Part shown: positions 51,432 through 60,719 of the stretch, in pieces | Layout: each line of letters opens with the position of its first letter | Numbering within the stretch: the first letter of the stretch is position 1 | NCBI RefSeq assembly: GCF_900103915.1 | Contig: NZ_FNIG01000011.1 | Coordinates: 20,275 to 84,274 of the forward strand | Length of the DNA: 64,000 bases | Direction of reading: 5' to 3' | From: Tenuibacillus multivorans | GTDB lineage: Bacteria > Bacillota > Bacilli > Bacillales > Alkalibacillaceae | The notes under the pieces: generated by a model | Told to the model about the DNA's origin: nothing | Database searches by the model: none | Seen by the model: only the letters and a program-made list of their open reading frames with translations | Position numbers and translations under genes: made by a program

Positions 51432-52034
51432 ATGAATCCATTCAAGATGGTATCGTGTATGCTATTAATTTCATTATTTTTAATAGGTTGTATACCCGAA
51501 GAAAATTCAGATTCGCGTTCTGCACTTGAAGGTCTAAGTATAAATTGGAATATCAAATTAAAAAAGACTGGAGAATATTACAAATTAGTAGAGCAAGGGT
51601 TAAATGAAAATAAAAGCCAAGACTACTTTAACGGAGTTCATGATTCTATGTATATCATATTCAAAGGCTCTGATTTATATGATTCAGTAGAAGATCATGT
51701 GGTCAATCACTTCGAAGATGAAGTAACTGAATCGGAAGGTACAAAACTACATAATATTTTTCTAAGATTGGATAACGCTACATTTGAACTAAATGAGTTA
51801 TTAACAAGTGGACAAATGGATGAAATTAATAAAGAAGAACTTTCCTCACAATTAACCAAATTAGCTGAATATATGGATGTTACAGGTGTATCATCTAGGC
51901 ATCTTAATCTTTATAATGTCATAGGGAACCCACAAGCTGTACTAAGGGAGCACTCCCAATCCGAGATATTAGGGTTAATTGATGACTTTAACCATGACCT
52001 AAAAGAACTTGAAGAATTAATTGATAATCCTTAA
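51432..52034 (+). CDS. Putative lipoprotein of unknown function
   Basis: The 200-residue protein has a lipoprotein signal: MNPFKMVSCMLLISLFLIGC, with Cys20 in the lipobox LIGC. The mature part is acidic and mainly helical, with no domain I recognise. ATG 51432 lies 8 bases after AAAGGTGG; an upstream in-frame ATG at 51420 lies inside that site. It stands alone between attR and degraded sequence, where B. subtilis has ybaJ, so it is strain-variable DNA. Confidence 0.7.
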   Translation: MNPFKMVSCMLLISLFLIGCIPEENSDSRSALEGLSINWNIKLKKTGEYYKLVEQGLNENKSQDYFNGVHDSMYIIFKGSDLYDSVEDHVVNHFEDEVTESEGTKLHNIFLRLDNATFELNELLTSGQMDEINKEELSSQLTKLAEYMDVTGVSSRHLNLYNVIGNPQAVLREHSQSEILGLIDDFNHDLKELEELIDNP

Positions 52035-52130
52035 ATGATAAATTATAGGATAGAAACAGACCATGACTGAGTAGTTATTCAATCGGCTACTTGGTTAATT
52101 TATTTTTTATAAGTCCTATTTTAGTCTTCT

Positions 52131-52340
52131 ATTCCCTCATTGTAATGATCGAAGGCTTTTTGATAATCACTAGCTGAACTTTTACCAGGAGTTAAATTTT
52201 TTAGCTGCGAATACAATATACCTGCTTTTATGATTAAATCTTCTTTTTGCTTGTTTCGTACTGAGTCATAGGCGTTTTCTCAAATAGTTCTTTAATTATT
52301 CTGACCCCATCTTTAGTGGATTTATTATTCTTTGCCTGAA
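52131..52340 (-). pseudogene. Remnant of an unrecognised gene
   Basis: On the reverse strand one frame reads KDGVRIIKELFEK and, after a shift, AYDSVRNKQKEDLIIKAGIL then YSQLKNLTPGKSSASDYQKA, ending FDHYNEGIED and a stop at 52131. There is no start, so this is a 3' fragment. I recognise no family. Confidence 0.45.
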
Positions 52341-52659
52341 AGCACCCTCACATACTTCAAACCACGAAAAATTCGACCCCCGAATGTTACGCCTTTCTAA
52401 ACATTTTCCATTAAATAGCAAACAATCGTTCTGTTTTTGCGTTTGTTCGACAAATAACTTAAATATTCGACAAAATAACTGAAAATTAATTACTGTTTTA
52501 ATATTGAAAAAATTTAGAAAGTCTGTTTATATTAATTCATAGCAAAAATATTTATTTTAAATAGGAAGATTCTTATTTGCTTGTAATTTTTACTTAGGCT
52601 TAAAGAACTACAACTTATTTCAGTAAAATCATGATATTTCAAAATTGGGGTGTTGCAAT
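52341..52659 (+). promoter_or_regulatory. Upstream region of appD with a 20-base repeat and candidate promoter
   Basis: TTCGACAAATAACTTAAATA (52446-52465) is followed by a second unit TTCGACAAAATAACTGAAAA (52466-52485). TTGAAA (52504-52509), 18 bases and TATATT (52528-52533) form a possible promoter. GGGGTG (52647-52652) is the appD ribosome-binding site. The 52341-52445 part shows nothing. Confidence 0.45.
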
Positions 52660-53637
52660 TTGGCGGACGAGAAGGTATTGGATGTAAAAGATTTAAAGAC
52701 TTATTTTTATCTCGATGATCAAAAGGTTGCAAGGGCCGTTGATGATGTTGATCTTACGGTAAATGCTGGTGAAACAGTTGCATTGGTTGGTGAGTCTGGC
52801 AGTGGAAAAAGTATAACTTCACTATCCATCATGCAATTAATTAATAAACCAGGAAAGATTGTTGACGGAACTATTAGTTTATTAGGTCAAAATTTACTTA
52901 ATTTATCAGATAAACAAATGACAAAGGTTCGTGGAAATGATGTAGCGATGATCTTCCAGGAGCCCATGACGGCGTTGAATCCAGTCTACACCATAGGAAA
53001 CCAGATATCCGAGGTGCTAAGAAAACATAAAAAGATGAACAAAAAACAAGCTCGCAGACGGGCGATTGAGCTTTTGAAAATGGTTGGCTTTCCACGTGCG
53101 GAGGATACCTTTGATGAGTATCCCCATCAATTATCCGGTGGGATGAGGCAACGGGCAATGATCGCGATTGCGATATCCTGTGAACCAAAACTATTAATAG
53201 CGGATGAACCAACAACCGCATTGGACGTGACTATACAAGCCCAAATTATCGATTTGATGAATGAAATGAAAGAAAAACTGGATATGGCTTTGTTACTCAT
53301 CACCCATGATTTAGGGGTTGTGGCCGAGTATGCCGACCGAGTCCTTGTCATGTACGGTGGACAAATCGTAGAAGAAGCGCCTAAGAAAAGGTTGTTTAAA
53401 GAGTCTAAGCATCCTTATACGAGTGGCTTGATGGAAAGTCTTCCTAGCATTTATAAGGAAGAGGAAAGACTCGGAACGATTCGTGGCACGGTTCCACCAG
53501 CCCATAGTTTTCCGAAAGGGTGTCGTTTTTCAAGTCGGTGCCCACATGCTATGGATCAATGCTTTGAGTCTAACCCAGACTTGATTCAATTAGATCATGA
53601 ACACTCTGTACGCTGTTATTTATATACCGATGAATAA
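52660..53637 (+). CDS. appD: Oligopeptide ABC transporter ATP-binding protein AppD
   Basis: The 325-residue ATPase has Walker A GESGSGKS (44-51), the signature LSGGMRQR, Walker B LLIADEPTTALDV, and the C-terminal oligopeptide-family extension with PPAHSFPKGCRFSSRCP and further Cys residues. TTG 52660 is 7 bases after GGGGTG; an in-frame TTG at 52645 overlaps this site. The order D-F-A-B-C of this operon is that of B. subtilis app rather than opp. Confidence 0.9.
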   Translation: MADEKVLDVKDLKTYFYLDDQKVARAVDDVDLTVNAGETVALVGESGSGKSITSLSIMQLINKPGKIVDGTISLLGQNLLNLSDKQMTKVRGNDVAMIFQEPMTALNPVYTIGNQISEVLRKHKKMNKKQARRRAIELLKMVGFPRAEDTFDEYPHQLSGGMRQRAMIAIAISCEPKLLIADEPTTALDVTIQAQIIDLMNEMKEKLDMALLLITHDLGVVAEYADRVLVMYGGQIVEEAPKKRLFKESKHPYTSGLMESLPSIYKEEERLGTIRGTVPPAHSFPKGCRFSSRCPHAMDQCFESNPDLIQLDHEHSVRCYLYTDE

Positions 53638-53648
53638 GGAGGCTAAAC

Positions 53649-54662
53649 ATGGCAACAGTTGAAGAGAAAAAAATGACACAAACCGAACAGGAATCAATTG
53701 TAAAAGTAGAAAATCTAAAAAAGTATTTCCCGATTAAGGGTGGCATTTTAAAGCGTACGATTGGACATGTAAAAGCCGTCGATGGCGTAACATTTGATAT
53801 TAAACAAGGTGAAACATTAGGGATAGTTGGAGAATCAGGTTCAGGTAAATCGACACTAGGTCGAGTGATATTGAAATTGTTAGATTCTACAGAAGGAAAT
53901 ATATTCTTTGAAGATCAAGACATAACTAAACTAAATAACAAGAAGATGCGACCCATTCGACGTGATATGCAGATTGTCTTCCAAGACCCTTTTGCGTCAT
54001 TAAATACAAAGATGAGTATTGAGCAACTCATTGAAGAGCCTTTATTAATACAAACGGATTTAAGCAAAGATGAGCGAAAAGAAAAGGTGAATTCCTTACT
54101 TAAAGTCGTCGGCTTAAGACCGAGTGATCGTTTGAAATATCCACACGAGTTCTCAGGCGGGCAACGCCAAAGGATTAGTATTGCACGGGCATTAGCCATT
54201 AATCCGAAGTTTGTCATAGCTGATGAGGCTGTCTCAGCACTAGATGTGTCTATTCAGGCGCAAGTCTTAAACTTAATGGCCGACCTACAAGAAGAATTTG
54301 GGTTAACGTATCTATTCATTTCGCATGATTTGAGTGTGGTTAAACATATTAGTGACCGTGTTGGGGTCATGTATTTAGGTAGATTGGTAGAAATAGCGCC
54401 TAAGAAGGCTATTTATGAAGAACCATTACATCCTTATACACAGGCATTACTGTCATCTATTCCAGATACCGATGTTGACCGTGAACGTGAGGTTATCAAG
54501 CTCGAAGGTGATTTACCAAGTCCATCTAATCCACCGAGTGGTTGTGCCTTTAGAACAAGGTGTCCAATGGCGCATGAACGCTGCGCGGTGGAAAGGCCTG
54601 AACTCATTCATAAAGGTGATGGCCATTATGTCGCTTGTCACTTATATGATGATGAAGCGTAA
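53649..54662 (+). CDS. appF: Oligopeptide ABC transporter ATP-binding protein AppF
   Basis: The 337-residue ATPase has Walker A GESGSGKST, a signature reading FSGGQRQR (Phe in place of the usual Leu, common in this subfamily), and Walker B FVIADEAVSALDV. It also has the Cys-containing tail (GCAFRTRCP). AAGGAGGC overlapping the appD stop serves ATG 53649. AppD and AppF form the ATPase pair. Confidence 0.92.
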   Translation: MATVEEKKMTQTEQESIVKVENLKKYFPIKGGILKRTIGHVKAVDGVTFDIKQGETLGIVGESGSGKSTLGRVILKLLDSTEGNIFFEDQDITKLNNKKMRPIRRDMQIVFQDPFASLNTKMSIEQLIEEPLLIQTDLSKDERKEKVNSLLKVVGLRPSDRLKYPHEFSGGQRQRISIARALAINPKFVIADEAVSALDVSIQAQVLNLMADLQEEFGLTYLFISHDLSVVKHISDRVGVMYLGRLVEIAPKKAIYEEPLHPYTQALLSSIPDTDVDREREVIKLEGDLPSPSNPPSGCAFRTRCPMAHERCAVERPELIHKGDGHYVACHLYDDEA

Positions 54663-54756
54663 TTGCTTTTACATACTTTTAGGGGGTGATTAACGGGGAG
54701 GTATTAGGTTTTATGCTTTGCGTTATTTTTCTAAATATTTTAAGGGGGGATTATGT

Positions 54757-56589
54757 TTGTTAAACAAGAAACTTTGGTATTTACTAATTGTACTATCATT
54801 ATTTGCATTCCTACTGGCTGCTTGTAATGAAGAAGGTGGTTCAGATCCGGGCGATGAAGAAGAGCCTGCTGAGACTGAGGATCCTGCAGAAGAAGAGGAG
54901 CCGGCTGAGGAAGAAGAACCAGCTGAGGAAACAAGTGATGAACCGGTTGAAGGTGGAGAACTTATTGGTGCGATGGACACAGCACCGGCAGGAGTATTTA
55001 ACCCAATCTTCTATTCAGAAGCATATGAGGCCAATATTCTAGATTTTACACATGAATCATTAGTCGGCCAGAACGATAACCTTGAGTTTATCCCGGAATT
55101 AGCACACGATTGGGAGTTGAACGAAGACCAAACAGAATTAACACTTTATTTAGAAGAAGGCGTTACGTGGCATGATGGTGAAGAATTCACAGCAGAAGAT
55201 GTTGTCTTTACTTATGAATCCATTGCATCTCCAGGATATGTTGAAGCCGGAGGTATCCGCACGGCGTTTGTTACACCGCTTGAAGGTTATGCCGAATTCA
55301 ACGCTGGGGAAACAGATACATTTGCAGGTGTAACAGCAGAAGACGAATATACGGTTACATTCCATTTTGCGGAGCCGAATGTAAACCCACTTTATTATGC
55401 TAGTTACTCGATTATTCCACAGCACGTATTTGAAGGTGTAGCGATTGGGGATATGCCAACACATGCGGCGACTCTAGAGCCAGGTGAAGTTATTGGTACA
55501 GGTCCGTTTGCCTTTACGGATATGGTTGAACGTGAACAATACGTTTTAACTCGTCATGATGATTATTGGCAAGGTAAACCTTATCTCGAAAGAATTACTT
55601 GGCAAATTAATGATCAATCTGTCATTAGTAGTTTATTAGAGAATGGTGAAATTGATTTTGTTGCCGACCCTAGTGGAGTTCCAGCTGCCGATTATGAAAT
55701 GGTGTCGGGTTATGATAACGTCGAAATCATTGAACAAACTGACTTTGGTTATCAGCTAATGGGCTTCAAAATGAATTATCGTACAACGGAGGATGTTGAA
55801 TCAGGTACCATCAACCCGAATAACTGGGTCGAAAACCCAAATGTTGCTGATCAACAGGTTCGCCAGGCTATTGCATATGCGATTGACCGTCCTGGTTTAG
55901 TTGAAGGTCTATTATACGGTCGCGGAAGTGTTATTAACGCACCCATTGCACAGCAATTCTGGGCTTATACAGAGGATGTTCCTCAGTACGAACATAACCA
56001 AGATACAGCGAACCAAATGTTAGACGATGCTGGTTATGTAGATGCTGATGGCGACGGTTGGAGAGATATGCCAAATGGTGATGAATGGGTTCTTGATTTA
56101 GCCTTTCCAACAGGTAACCAAATCCGTGAAAGATCAGCGCCGGTTATTGAAGAAAACTTAGAAGAAGTCGGTATTAATGTTAATTTAATGCAACCTAAAG
56201 AAATGACAGCTTACACAGAAGATATTATGACAAGTGATGATGAGCAAGAAATTGATTTATATCTAATTGGTTGGTCACTTGGTAGTGGTGACCCAGACCC
56301 GAGTGGGTTATGGTCTATCGAAGCAGCATACAATATGTCTCGTTGGAATAACCCTGAGTCAGATGAGTTAATTTCCCAAGCGTTACAAGCGCCAGAAGCA
56401 TTTGACCAGGAATACCGTACAGAAGTTTATGGTGAATGGCAGAACTTATTCGCGACGGATTTACCAGCCGTATTACTTTATGCGCAAAACAAAATCTATG
56501 CATTTAATGAGCGTCTGAATGGTGTAGACCCATTACCGTACGCTTTCGCTAATAATCCACATCTATGGTGGGTAAGTGACGCTCAATAA
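54757..56589 (+). CDS. appA: Oligopeptide-binding lipoprotein AppA (SBP family 5)
   Basis: The 610-residue solute-binding protein has a lipoprotein signal peptide with Cys23 in LLAAC. A strongly acidic linker of Glu/Pro/Ala repeats (about residues 30-62) precedes the binding domain. Family 5 features include LTLYLEEGVTWHDGEEFTAE and GTGPFAFTDM. TTG 54757 is 6-7 bases after AAGGGGGGA; the upstream in-frame TTG at 54718 would cover that site. The acidic linker fits a high-salt lifestyle. Confidence 0.9.
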   Translation: MLNKKLWYLLIVLSLFAFLLAACNEEGGSDPGDEEEPAETEDPAEEEEPAEEEEPAEETSDEPVEGGELIGAMDTAPAGVFNPIFYSEAYEANILDFTHESLVGQNDNLEFIPELAHDWELNEDQTELTLYLEEGVTWHDGEEFTAEDVVFTYESIASPGYVEAGGIRTAFVTPLEGYAEFNAGETDTFAGVTAEDEYTVTFHFAEPNVNPLYYASYSIIPQHVFEGVAIGDMPTHAATLEPGEVIGTGPFAFTDMVEREQYVLTRHDDYWQGKPYLERITWQINDQSVISSLLENGEIDFVADPSGVPAADYEMVSGYDNVEIIEQTDFGYQLMGFKMNYRTTEDVESGTINPNNWVENPNVADQQVRQAIAYAIDRPGLVEGLLYGRGSVINAPIAQQFWAYTEDVPQYEHNQDTANQMLDDAGYVDADGDGWRDMPNGDEWVLDLAFPTGNQIRERSAPVIEENLEEVGINVNLMQPKEMTAYTEDIMTSDDEQEIDLYLIGWSLGSGDPDPSGLWSIEAAYNMSRWNNPESDELISQALQAPEAFDQEYRTEVYGEWQNLFATDLPAVLLYAQNKIYAFNERLNGVDPLPYAFANNPHLWWVSDAQ

Positions 56590-56640
56590 TAATGAGCGTG
56601 TAAGAGGTAGAAGTGATGTTTGAAGGTTAATCAAAATTTT

Positions 56641-56676
56641 GGGAATGCGGTTAACTGCATTCCCATCCCCTTTTTT
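56641..56676 (+). terminator. Attenuator-like hairpin between appA and appB
   Basis: GGGAATGC (56641-56648) and GCATTCCC (56657-56664) form a stem, with ATCCCC then six T downstream. Such a hairpin after the binding-protein gene often reduces transcription into the permease genes or protects the upstream mRNA. Confidence 0.65.
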
Positions 56677-56693
56677 GAACAGGGAGGAATTGT

Positions 56694-57656
56694 ATGTACA
56701 AATATATCATTCGAAGAATTTTAATATTTATACCGATGTTATTTGCGTTGTCAGTTGTGGTATTTGCTTTATCCAAAGCAGCCCCTGGGGATCCTTTTAC
56801 AACGATGCTTGATCCTAATATTGATCGATCTGTTTTTGAAGAAAGGAAGGAAGCGCTAGGGTTAAATGATCCAATACCTGTTCAATATTTTCGCTGGGTT
56901 AGTAGCGCGGTACAAGGGGATTTTGGTGAATCAATCGTTTATAATCAACGACCAGTTATGGATCTAATAAAAGTCCGTTTTTGGAATACGATTTATCTTG
57001 GTATCGTTGCATTATTCTTTACCTTAATCGTGGCTATTCCAATAGGTATATATTCTGCAAGAAATCCTTATTCATTATTAGATTACGGTGCAACAGGTTT
57101 TAGTTTTCTTGGGCTAGCTATTCCTAATTTCTTTTTTGGCTTACTTGCTATTTATTTTTTATCTATTCAATTCGGATGGTTCCCTGCTCAGGGAACAGTC
57201 AGTGGAACAGATGTTTCTGGTCTGGAAGAGTTTATAGACCGGATACATCACATGATATTGCCTGGTATTACTTTAGGACTTGCAGGGACTGCTACATATA
57301 TGCGTTATATGCGGTCTGAGGTGTTGGATGTATTAGGAAGTGACTATATTAGAACGGCCAAAGCAAAAGGTATGTCAGATCGTAATGTCTTATACAAGCA
57401 TACATTACGAAATGCTTTAATCCCTATTATCACACTCATGGGCTTTGAGTTTGGTGTGTTAATCGGTGGAGCGGTCATTACTGAGCAAGTATTTAACTAT
57501 CCGGGTCTCGGTACATTATTTCTAGATGCCATTATCAACCGTGATTATCCAATTGTCATGGCATTAGCATTGATATTTGGAATATTTATATTGGTTGGTA
57601 ATTTATTGGCGGATATTTTCTACAGCGTTGTAGATCCGAGAATTCGATACGATTGA
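56694..57656 (+). CDS. appB: Oligopeptide ABC transporter permease AppB
   Basis: The 320-residue permease has an N-terminal transmembrane helix (RRILIFIPMLFALSVVVFAL), further helices, and the EAA-type cytoplasmic loop around SDYIRTAKAKGMSDRNVLYK. GGGAGGAAT precedes ATG 56694. It pairs with AppC to form the membrane channel. Confidence 0.93.
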   Translation: MYKYIIRRILIFIPMLFALSVVVFALSKAAPGDPFTTMLDPNIDRSVFEERKEALGLNDPIPVQYFRWVSSAVQGDFGESIVYNQRPVMDLIKVRFWNTIYLGIVALFFTLIVAIPIGIYSARNPYSLLDYGATGFSFLGLAIPNFFFGLLAIYFLSIQFGWFPAQGTVSGTDVSGLEEFIDRIHHMILPGITLGLAGTATYMRYMRSEVLDVLGSDYIRTAKAKGMSDRNVLYKHTLRNALIPIITLMGFEFGVLIGGAVITEQVFNYPGLGTLFLDAIINRDYPIVMALALIFGIFILVGNLLADIFYSVVDPRIRYD

Positions 57657-57666
57657 GGTGAATAAC

Positions 57667-58593
57667 ATGGACACAGAGACAGTCAAAACACCGAATAATA
57701 GCCCGGAATATACGGAGGATAAATCTTCAGATGAGGTAGGTAAAAGTCCATATCAGCTTGCCTTAAGACGTTTTATGAAAAATAAACTAGCTGTGATTGG
57801 GGTTGTTACATTAGTTATCATAATTTTGGCCTCTTTAGCTGCGCCCTTATTAACGGATCATGATCCGACAGATAGTGAAATGTTAATGATTGAACGGCCA
57901 CCAAGTTCTGAGCATATATTGGGTACAGATGGTTCAGGTCGAGATAACTGGGCACGTCTACTTTATGGTTCGAGGATATCATTAATTGTCGGATTTAGTG
58001 CTATGTTTTTTACGTTAATTATTGGTGTTATTTTGGGGTCGATTTCAGGGTATTACGGTGGTAAAATTGATGGCTTAATTATGCGATTTACCGACCTCGT
58101 ATTAGCCTTGCCGTTCTTAGTATTGGCGTTAACGATTATGTCACTTGTTGAGAATATCACGATAACGTTGTTTGTCACGATTATAGCATTAGTGAGTTGG
58201 CCAAACTTAACCCGTATTATAAGAGGTTCGTTCTTATCATTACGAGAACAAGAGTTTGTGTTAGGAGCTAGATCGATTGGTGCATCAGATATGCGCATTA
58301 TTTTTAGACATATGATTCCGAATGCGATTGGTCCGATTGTTGTAAACGCAACACTAATGGTTGCGATTATGATTATAGCCGAATCAGGACTTAGCTTTAT
58401 CGGAATGGGGATTCCGCAACCTCAACCAACTTGGGGGAATATGTTAACTGAGGCCATGAGTGTCCGGATTTTAAGAGAACATTGGTATACTTGGATACCA
58501 CCGGGCCTTTGTATTCTTGTAACCGTATTAGCAATCAACTTTATTGGTGATGGGCTACGTGACGCCTTTGATCCGAAAAGTAATCAACGATAA
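57667..58593 (+). CDS. appC: Oligopeptide ABC transporter permease AppC
   Basis: The 308-residue permease has an N-terminal cytoplasmic extension, a helix (KLAVIGVVTLVIIILASLAA), the conserved HILGTDGSGRDNWARLLYG loop and the EAA motif LGARSIGASDMRIIFRHMIP. ATG 57667 lies 7 bases after GAGGTG; an in-frame GTG at 57658 is part of that site. It is the last gene of the operon. Confidence 0.92.
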   Translation: MDTETVKTPNNSPEYTEDKSSDEVGKSPYQLALRRFMKNKLAVIGVVTLVIIILASLAAPLLTDHDPTDSEMLMIERPPSSEHILGTDGSGRDNWARLLYGSRISLIVGFSAMFFTLIIGVILGSISGYYGGKIDGLIMRFTDLVLALPFLVLALTIMSLVENITITLFVTIIALVSWPNLTRIIRGSFLSLREQEFVLGARSIGASDMRIIFRHMIPNAIGPIVVNATLMVAIMIIAESGLSFIGMGIPQPQPTWGNMLTEAMSVRILREHWYTWIPPGLCILVTVLAINFIGDGLRDAFDPKSNQR

Positions 58594-58627
58594 TCCTGCT
58601 GATATTAAGTCAGTAGGATTTTTTTAT
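58592..58627 (+). terminator. Terminator after appC
   Basis: ATCCTGCTGA (58593-58602) and TCAGTAGGAT (58610-58619) form a stem with one mismatch, followed by seven T. Confidence 0.88.
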
Positions 58628-58644
58628 TTCGTAATAGTTATGTT

Positions 58645-58673
58645 TCATATTTTAAACCGCTCATCCATATAGT
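58645..58673 (+). promoter_or_regulatory. Candidate sigma-E promoter of cwlD
   Basis: TCATATT (58645-58651), 14 bases and CATATAGT (58666-58673) agree with the mother-cell sigma-E consensus (about KMATATT, N14, CATACAnT). B. subtilis cwlD is known to be sigma-E dependent. Confidence 0.6.
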
Positions 58674-58692
58674 TAGACGAGGAGGTTTAATC

Positions 58693-59418
58693 ATGAAGCG
58701 GATTGTTATGGTATTGCTTTGGCTTTTAGGTTTGGTCTTATTATTATACTTATTACGTTATCCACTCCCTTCGTTTCTTCAATCTCAGGATACGGATGTG
58801 ACAATGCCGTTAGCTGGGAAAGTGATTGTGCTTGATCCCGGCCATGGTGGTGTTGACGGAGGAGCCGATTATAGTGATATAAAGGAAAAATCGATTACGT
58901 TAGATACGGCTAAATTTCTACGTGATTATTTACAACAAGCGGGAGCAGTTGTGTATTTAACACGTGAAACGGACAAGGACCTCGCACCAAAGGATATGAA
59001 GGGTTATTCCAAACGGAAGGCCTATGATATTAGAAGAAGAGTTGACTTTATACAAGAGAAAGTTGCCGATATATTAGTAAGTATTCATTTAAATTCATTA
59101 CACGACAAACGCTGGCGTGGTGGTCAAGCCTTTTACTATCCAGAAGATGAAAGAAATAAAGAATTGGCTGTAGCTGTACAAAAACGAATCAGGGAAGTAA
59201 CAGATAGTAAACGTGTGGCACATGCAACTTCAAGCATTTATATTTTAAAGCATACAGATGCCGTATCGACGTTAATTGAAATGGGTTTCTTATCAAACGC
59301 CGAAGATCGTACAAGGTTAGTCGACGAAGATTATCAGCGTGAATTAGCTTTTGGGATTTATCAAGGCATCATTGAATACGTGAGTGGCGTTCAAGAGACA
59401 AGTAATCATGTGAACTGA
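58693..59418 (+). CDS. cwlD: N-acetylmuramoyl-L-alanine amidase CwlD (spore cortex muramic-delta-lactam formation)
   Basis: CwlD (241 residues) removes peptide side chains in cortex peptidoglycan so that PdaA can make muramic-delta-lactam. An N-terminal transmembrane anchor (about 4-21) is followed by the Amidase_3 domain with zinc ligands His51 (LDPGHGG), Glu65 and His132 (SIHLNS) and catalytic Glu196 (STLIEMGFLSN). GAGGAGGT precedes ATG 58693. Confidence 0.95.
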   Translation: MKRIVMVLLWLLGLVLLLYLLRYPLPSFLQSQDTDVTMPLAGKVIVLDPGHGGVDGGADYSDIKEKSITLDTAKFLRDYLQQAGAVVYLTRETDKDLAPKDMKGYSKRKAYDIRRRVDFIQEKVADILVSIHLNSLHDKRWRGGQAFYYPEDERNKELAVAVQKRIREVTDSKRVAHATSSIYILKHTDAVSTLIEMGFLSNAEDRTRLVDEDYQRELAFGIYQGIIEYVSGVQETSNHVN

Positions 59419-59502
59419 GGATTTTGTGCTTTTATGTTATACTAGCCGTGATAGTAGAGAAGGTTAGTTTTTAACATAAAATTGATAAGGAAGGTGTATC
59501 AC

Positions 59503-60558
59503 TTGATTACTGAAGAACATATTAGAGAGCTTCTCAATCCGGTAAAGGACCCTCATATACATAAAACATTTGAGGAAACCGGAGCGATTGAAAATATAAA
59601 ACTTAAAGAAGATAAAAATCACGTCAGTATTAAGATTGCATTAACGGAGCCGAATTCATCTGAACAAATGCAATTGCAGCAGGAGATTGTCGGTATGCTG
59701 AAAAAAGAAGGTGTGGCAACTGTCGGTCTTCGTTTTACAGAATTACCAGAAGAGCAACGTAAAGAATACTTAGAAGCTGCTAACGAAGAAAAAGAAGCGA
59801 ACTTAATTGGACAAACGGGAACACAATTCATTTCGATCGCGAGCGGAAAAGGTGGGGTTGGTAAATCCACTGTGACCGTTAACCTCGCTATTGCACTAGC
59901 TCGCTTAGGCAAGAAGGTAGGCATTGTGGACGCAGATATTTACGGTTTTAGTGTTCCGGATATGATGGGGATTGAAAACCGACCACAGGTACGTGGCGAA
60001 AAAATCATTCCAGTTGAGCGCTTTGGTGTTCAAGTGATTTCAATGGGCTTTTTTGTCGAGGATAATTCTCCTATTATATGGCGTGGCCCAATGTTAGGGA
60101 AAATGCTAACAAGCTTCTTTAAAGAGGTAGAATGGGGCGACCTGGACTACTTACTATTAGACTTACCCCCTGGAACAGGTGATATTGCCTTAGACGTTCA
60201 AGAATTATTACCTTCTTCTAAACAGGTTATCGTGACAACTCCACACCCAACTGCAGCATTTGTTGCAGCGCGTGCCGGGCAAATGGCGATCAAAGCAGAG
60301 CATGAATTAATCGGTATTGTTGAGAATATGTCTTACTTCGAAAGTGCCATTACTGGTCAACGTGAATACGTGTTTGGTGAAGGTGGAGGCGATAAACTAG
60401 CTGAGGTGCTCGAAACTGAGGTTTTAGGGCGTCTCCCATTGCAACAACCTTATGAGGAAGAGGATGTTTTTGCCCCTGGTATATACCAAGAGGATCATCC
60501 AACAGGTAAAATTTTCTTAAGTATTGCGAATAAAATTAATAAAAGATGTGGTAAATAA
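59503..60558 (+). CDS. salA: P-loop ATPase SalA (Mrp/ApbC family)
   Basis: The 351-residue protein has an N-terminal MIP18-like domain (about 1-95) and a Mrp/MinD ATPase domain with deviant Walker A GKGGVGKST (115-123) and IVDADIYGFSVPDMMG. It lacks the CxxC that Fe-S carriers of this family have after ENMSYF; instead it reads ENMSYFESAITGQRE, as in B. subtilis SalA, a regulator that lowers scoC expression. TTG 59503 follows AAGGAAGGTG. An extended -10 (TGTTATACT, 59435-59443) may serve it. Confidence 0.9.
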   Translation: MITEEHIRELLNPVKDPHIHKTFEETGAIENIKLKEDKNHVSIKIALTEPNSSEQMQLQQEIVGMLKKEGVATVGLRFTELPEEQRKEYLEAANEEKEANLIGQTGTQFISIASGKGGVGKSTVTVNLAIALARLGKKVGIVDADIYGFSVPDMMGIENRPQVRGEKIIPVERFGVQVISMGFFVEDNSPIIWRGPMLGKMLTSFFKEVEWGDLDYLLLDLPPGTGDIALDVQELLPSSKQVIVTTPHPTAAFVAARAGQMAIKAEHELIGIVENMSYFESAITGQREYVFGEGGGDKLAEVLETEVLGRLPLQQPYEEEDVFAPGIYQEDHPTGKIFLSIANKINKRCGK

Positions 60559-60563
60559 TTTTT

Positions 60564-60603
60564 AAAGCCTGTCGCTTTTGATTTTAAGCGACAGGCTTTT
60601 TTG
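60564..60603 (+). terminator. Terminator after salA
   Basis: A perfect 13-bp stem, AAGCCTGTCGCTT (60565-60577) and AAGCGACAGGCTT (60586-60598), is followed by T residues. A-runs on the other side allow it to act for gerD as well. Confidence 0.92.
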
Positions 60604-60719
60604 TGCAGTTATAGGTGGGGTTTAACTTACCTGCTGCATAAGTGAAACGACATCTCTGACTTTACCTGAAAGGCTCGTCAAACGGTAGGTTCGTGTAGGT
60701 AGGTAAAGGTCGTGGAGAA

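Noticed and set aside
54723..55042. Ser/Pro-rich and Arg/Leu-rich proteins opposite or alongside the appA 5' region
   Set aside because: They are alternate-frame readings of the Glu/Pro/Ala linker codons of appA.
59503..60558. Fe-S cluster carrier ApbC
   Set aside because: The CxxC cluster ligands after ENMSYF are absent; the sequence matches the SalA branch.
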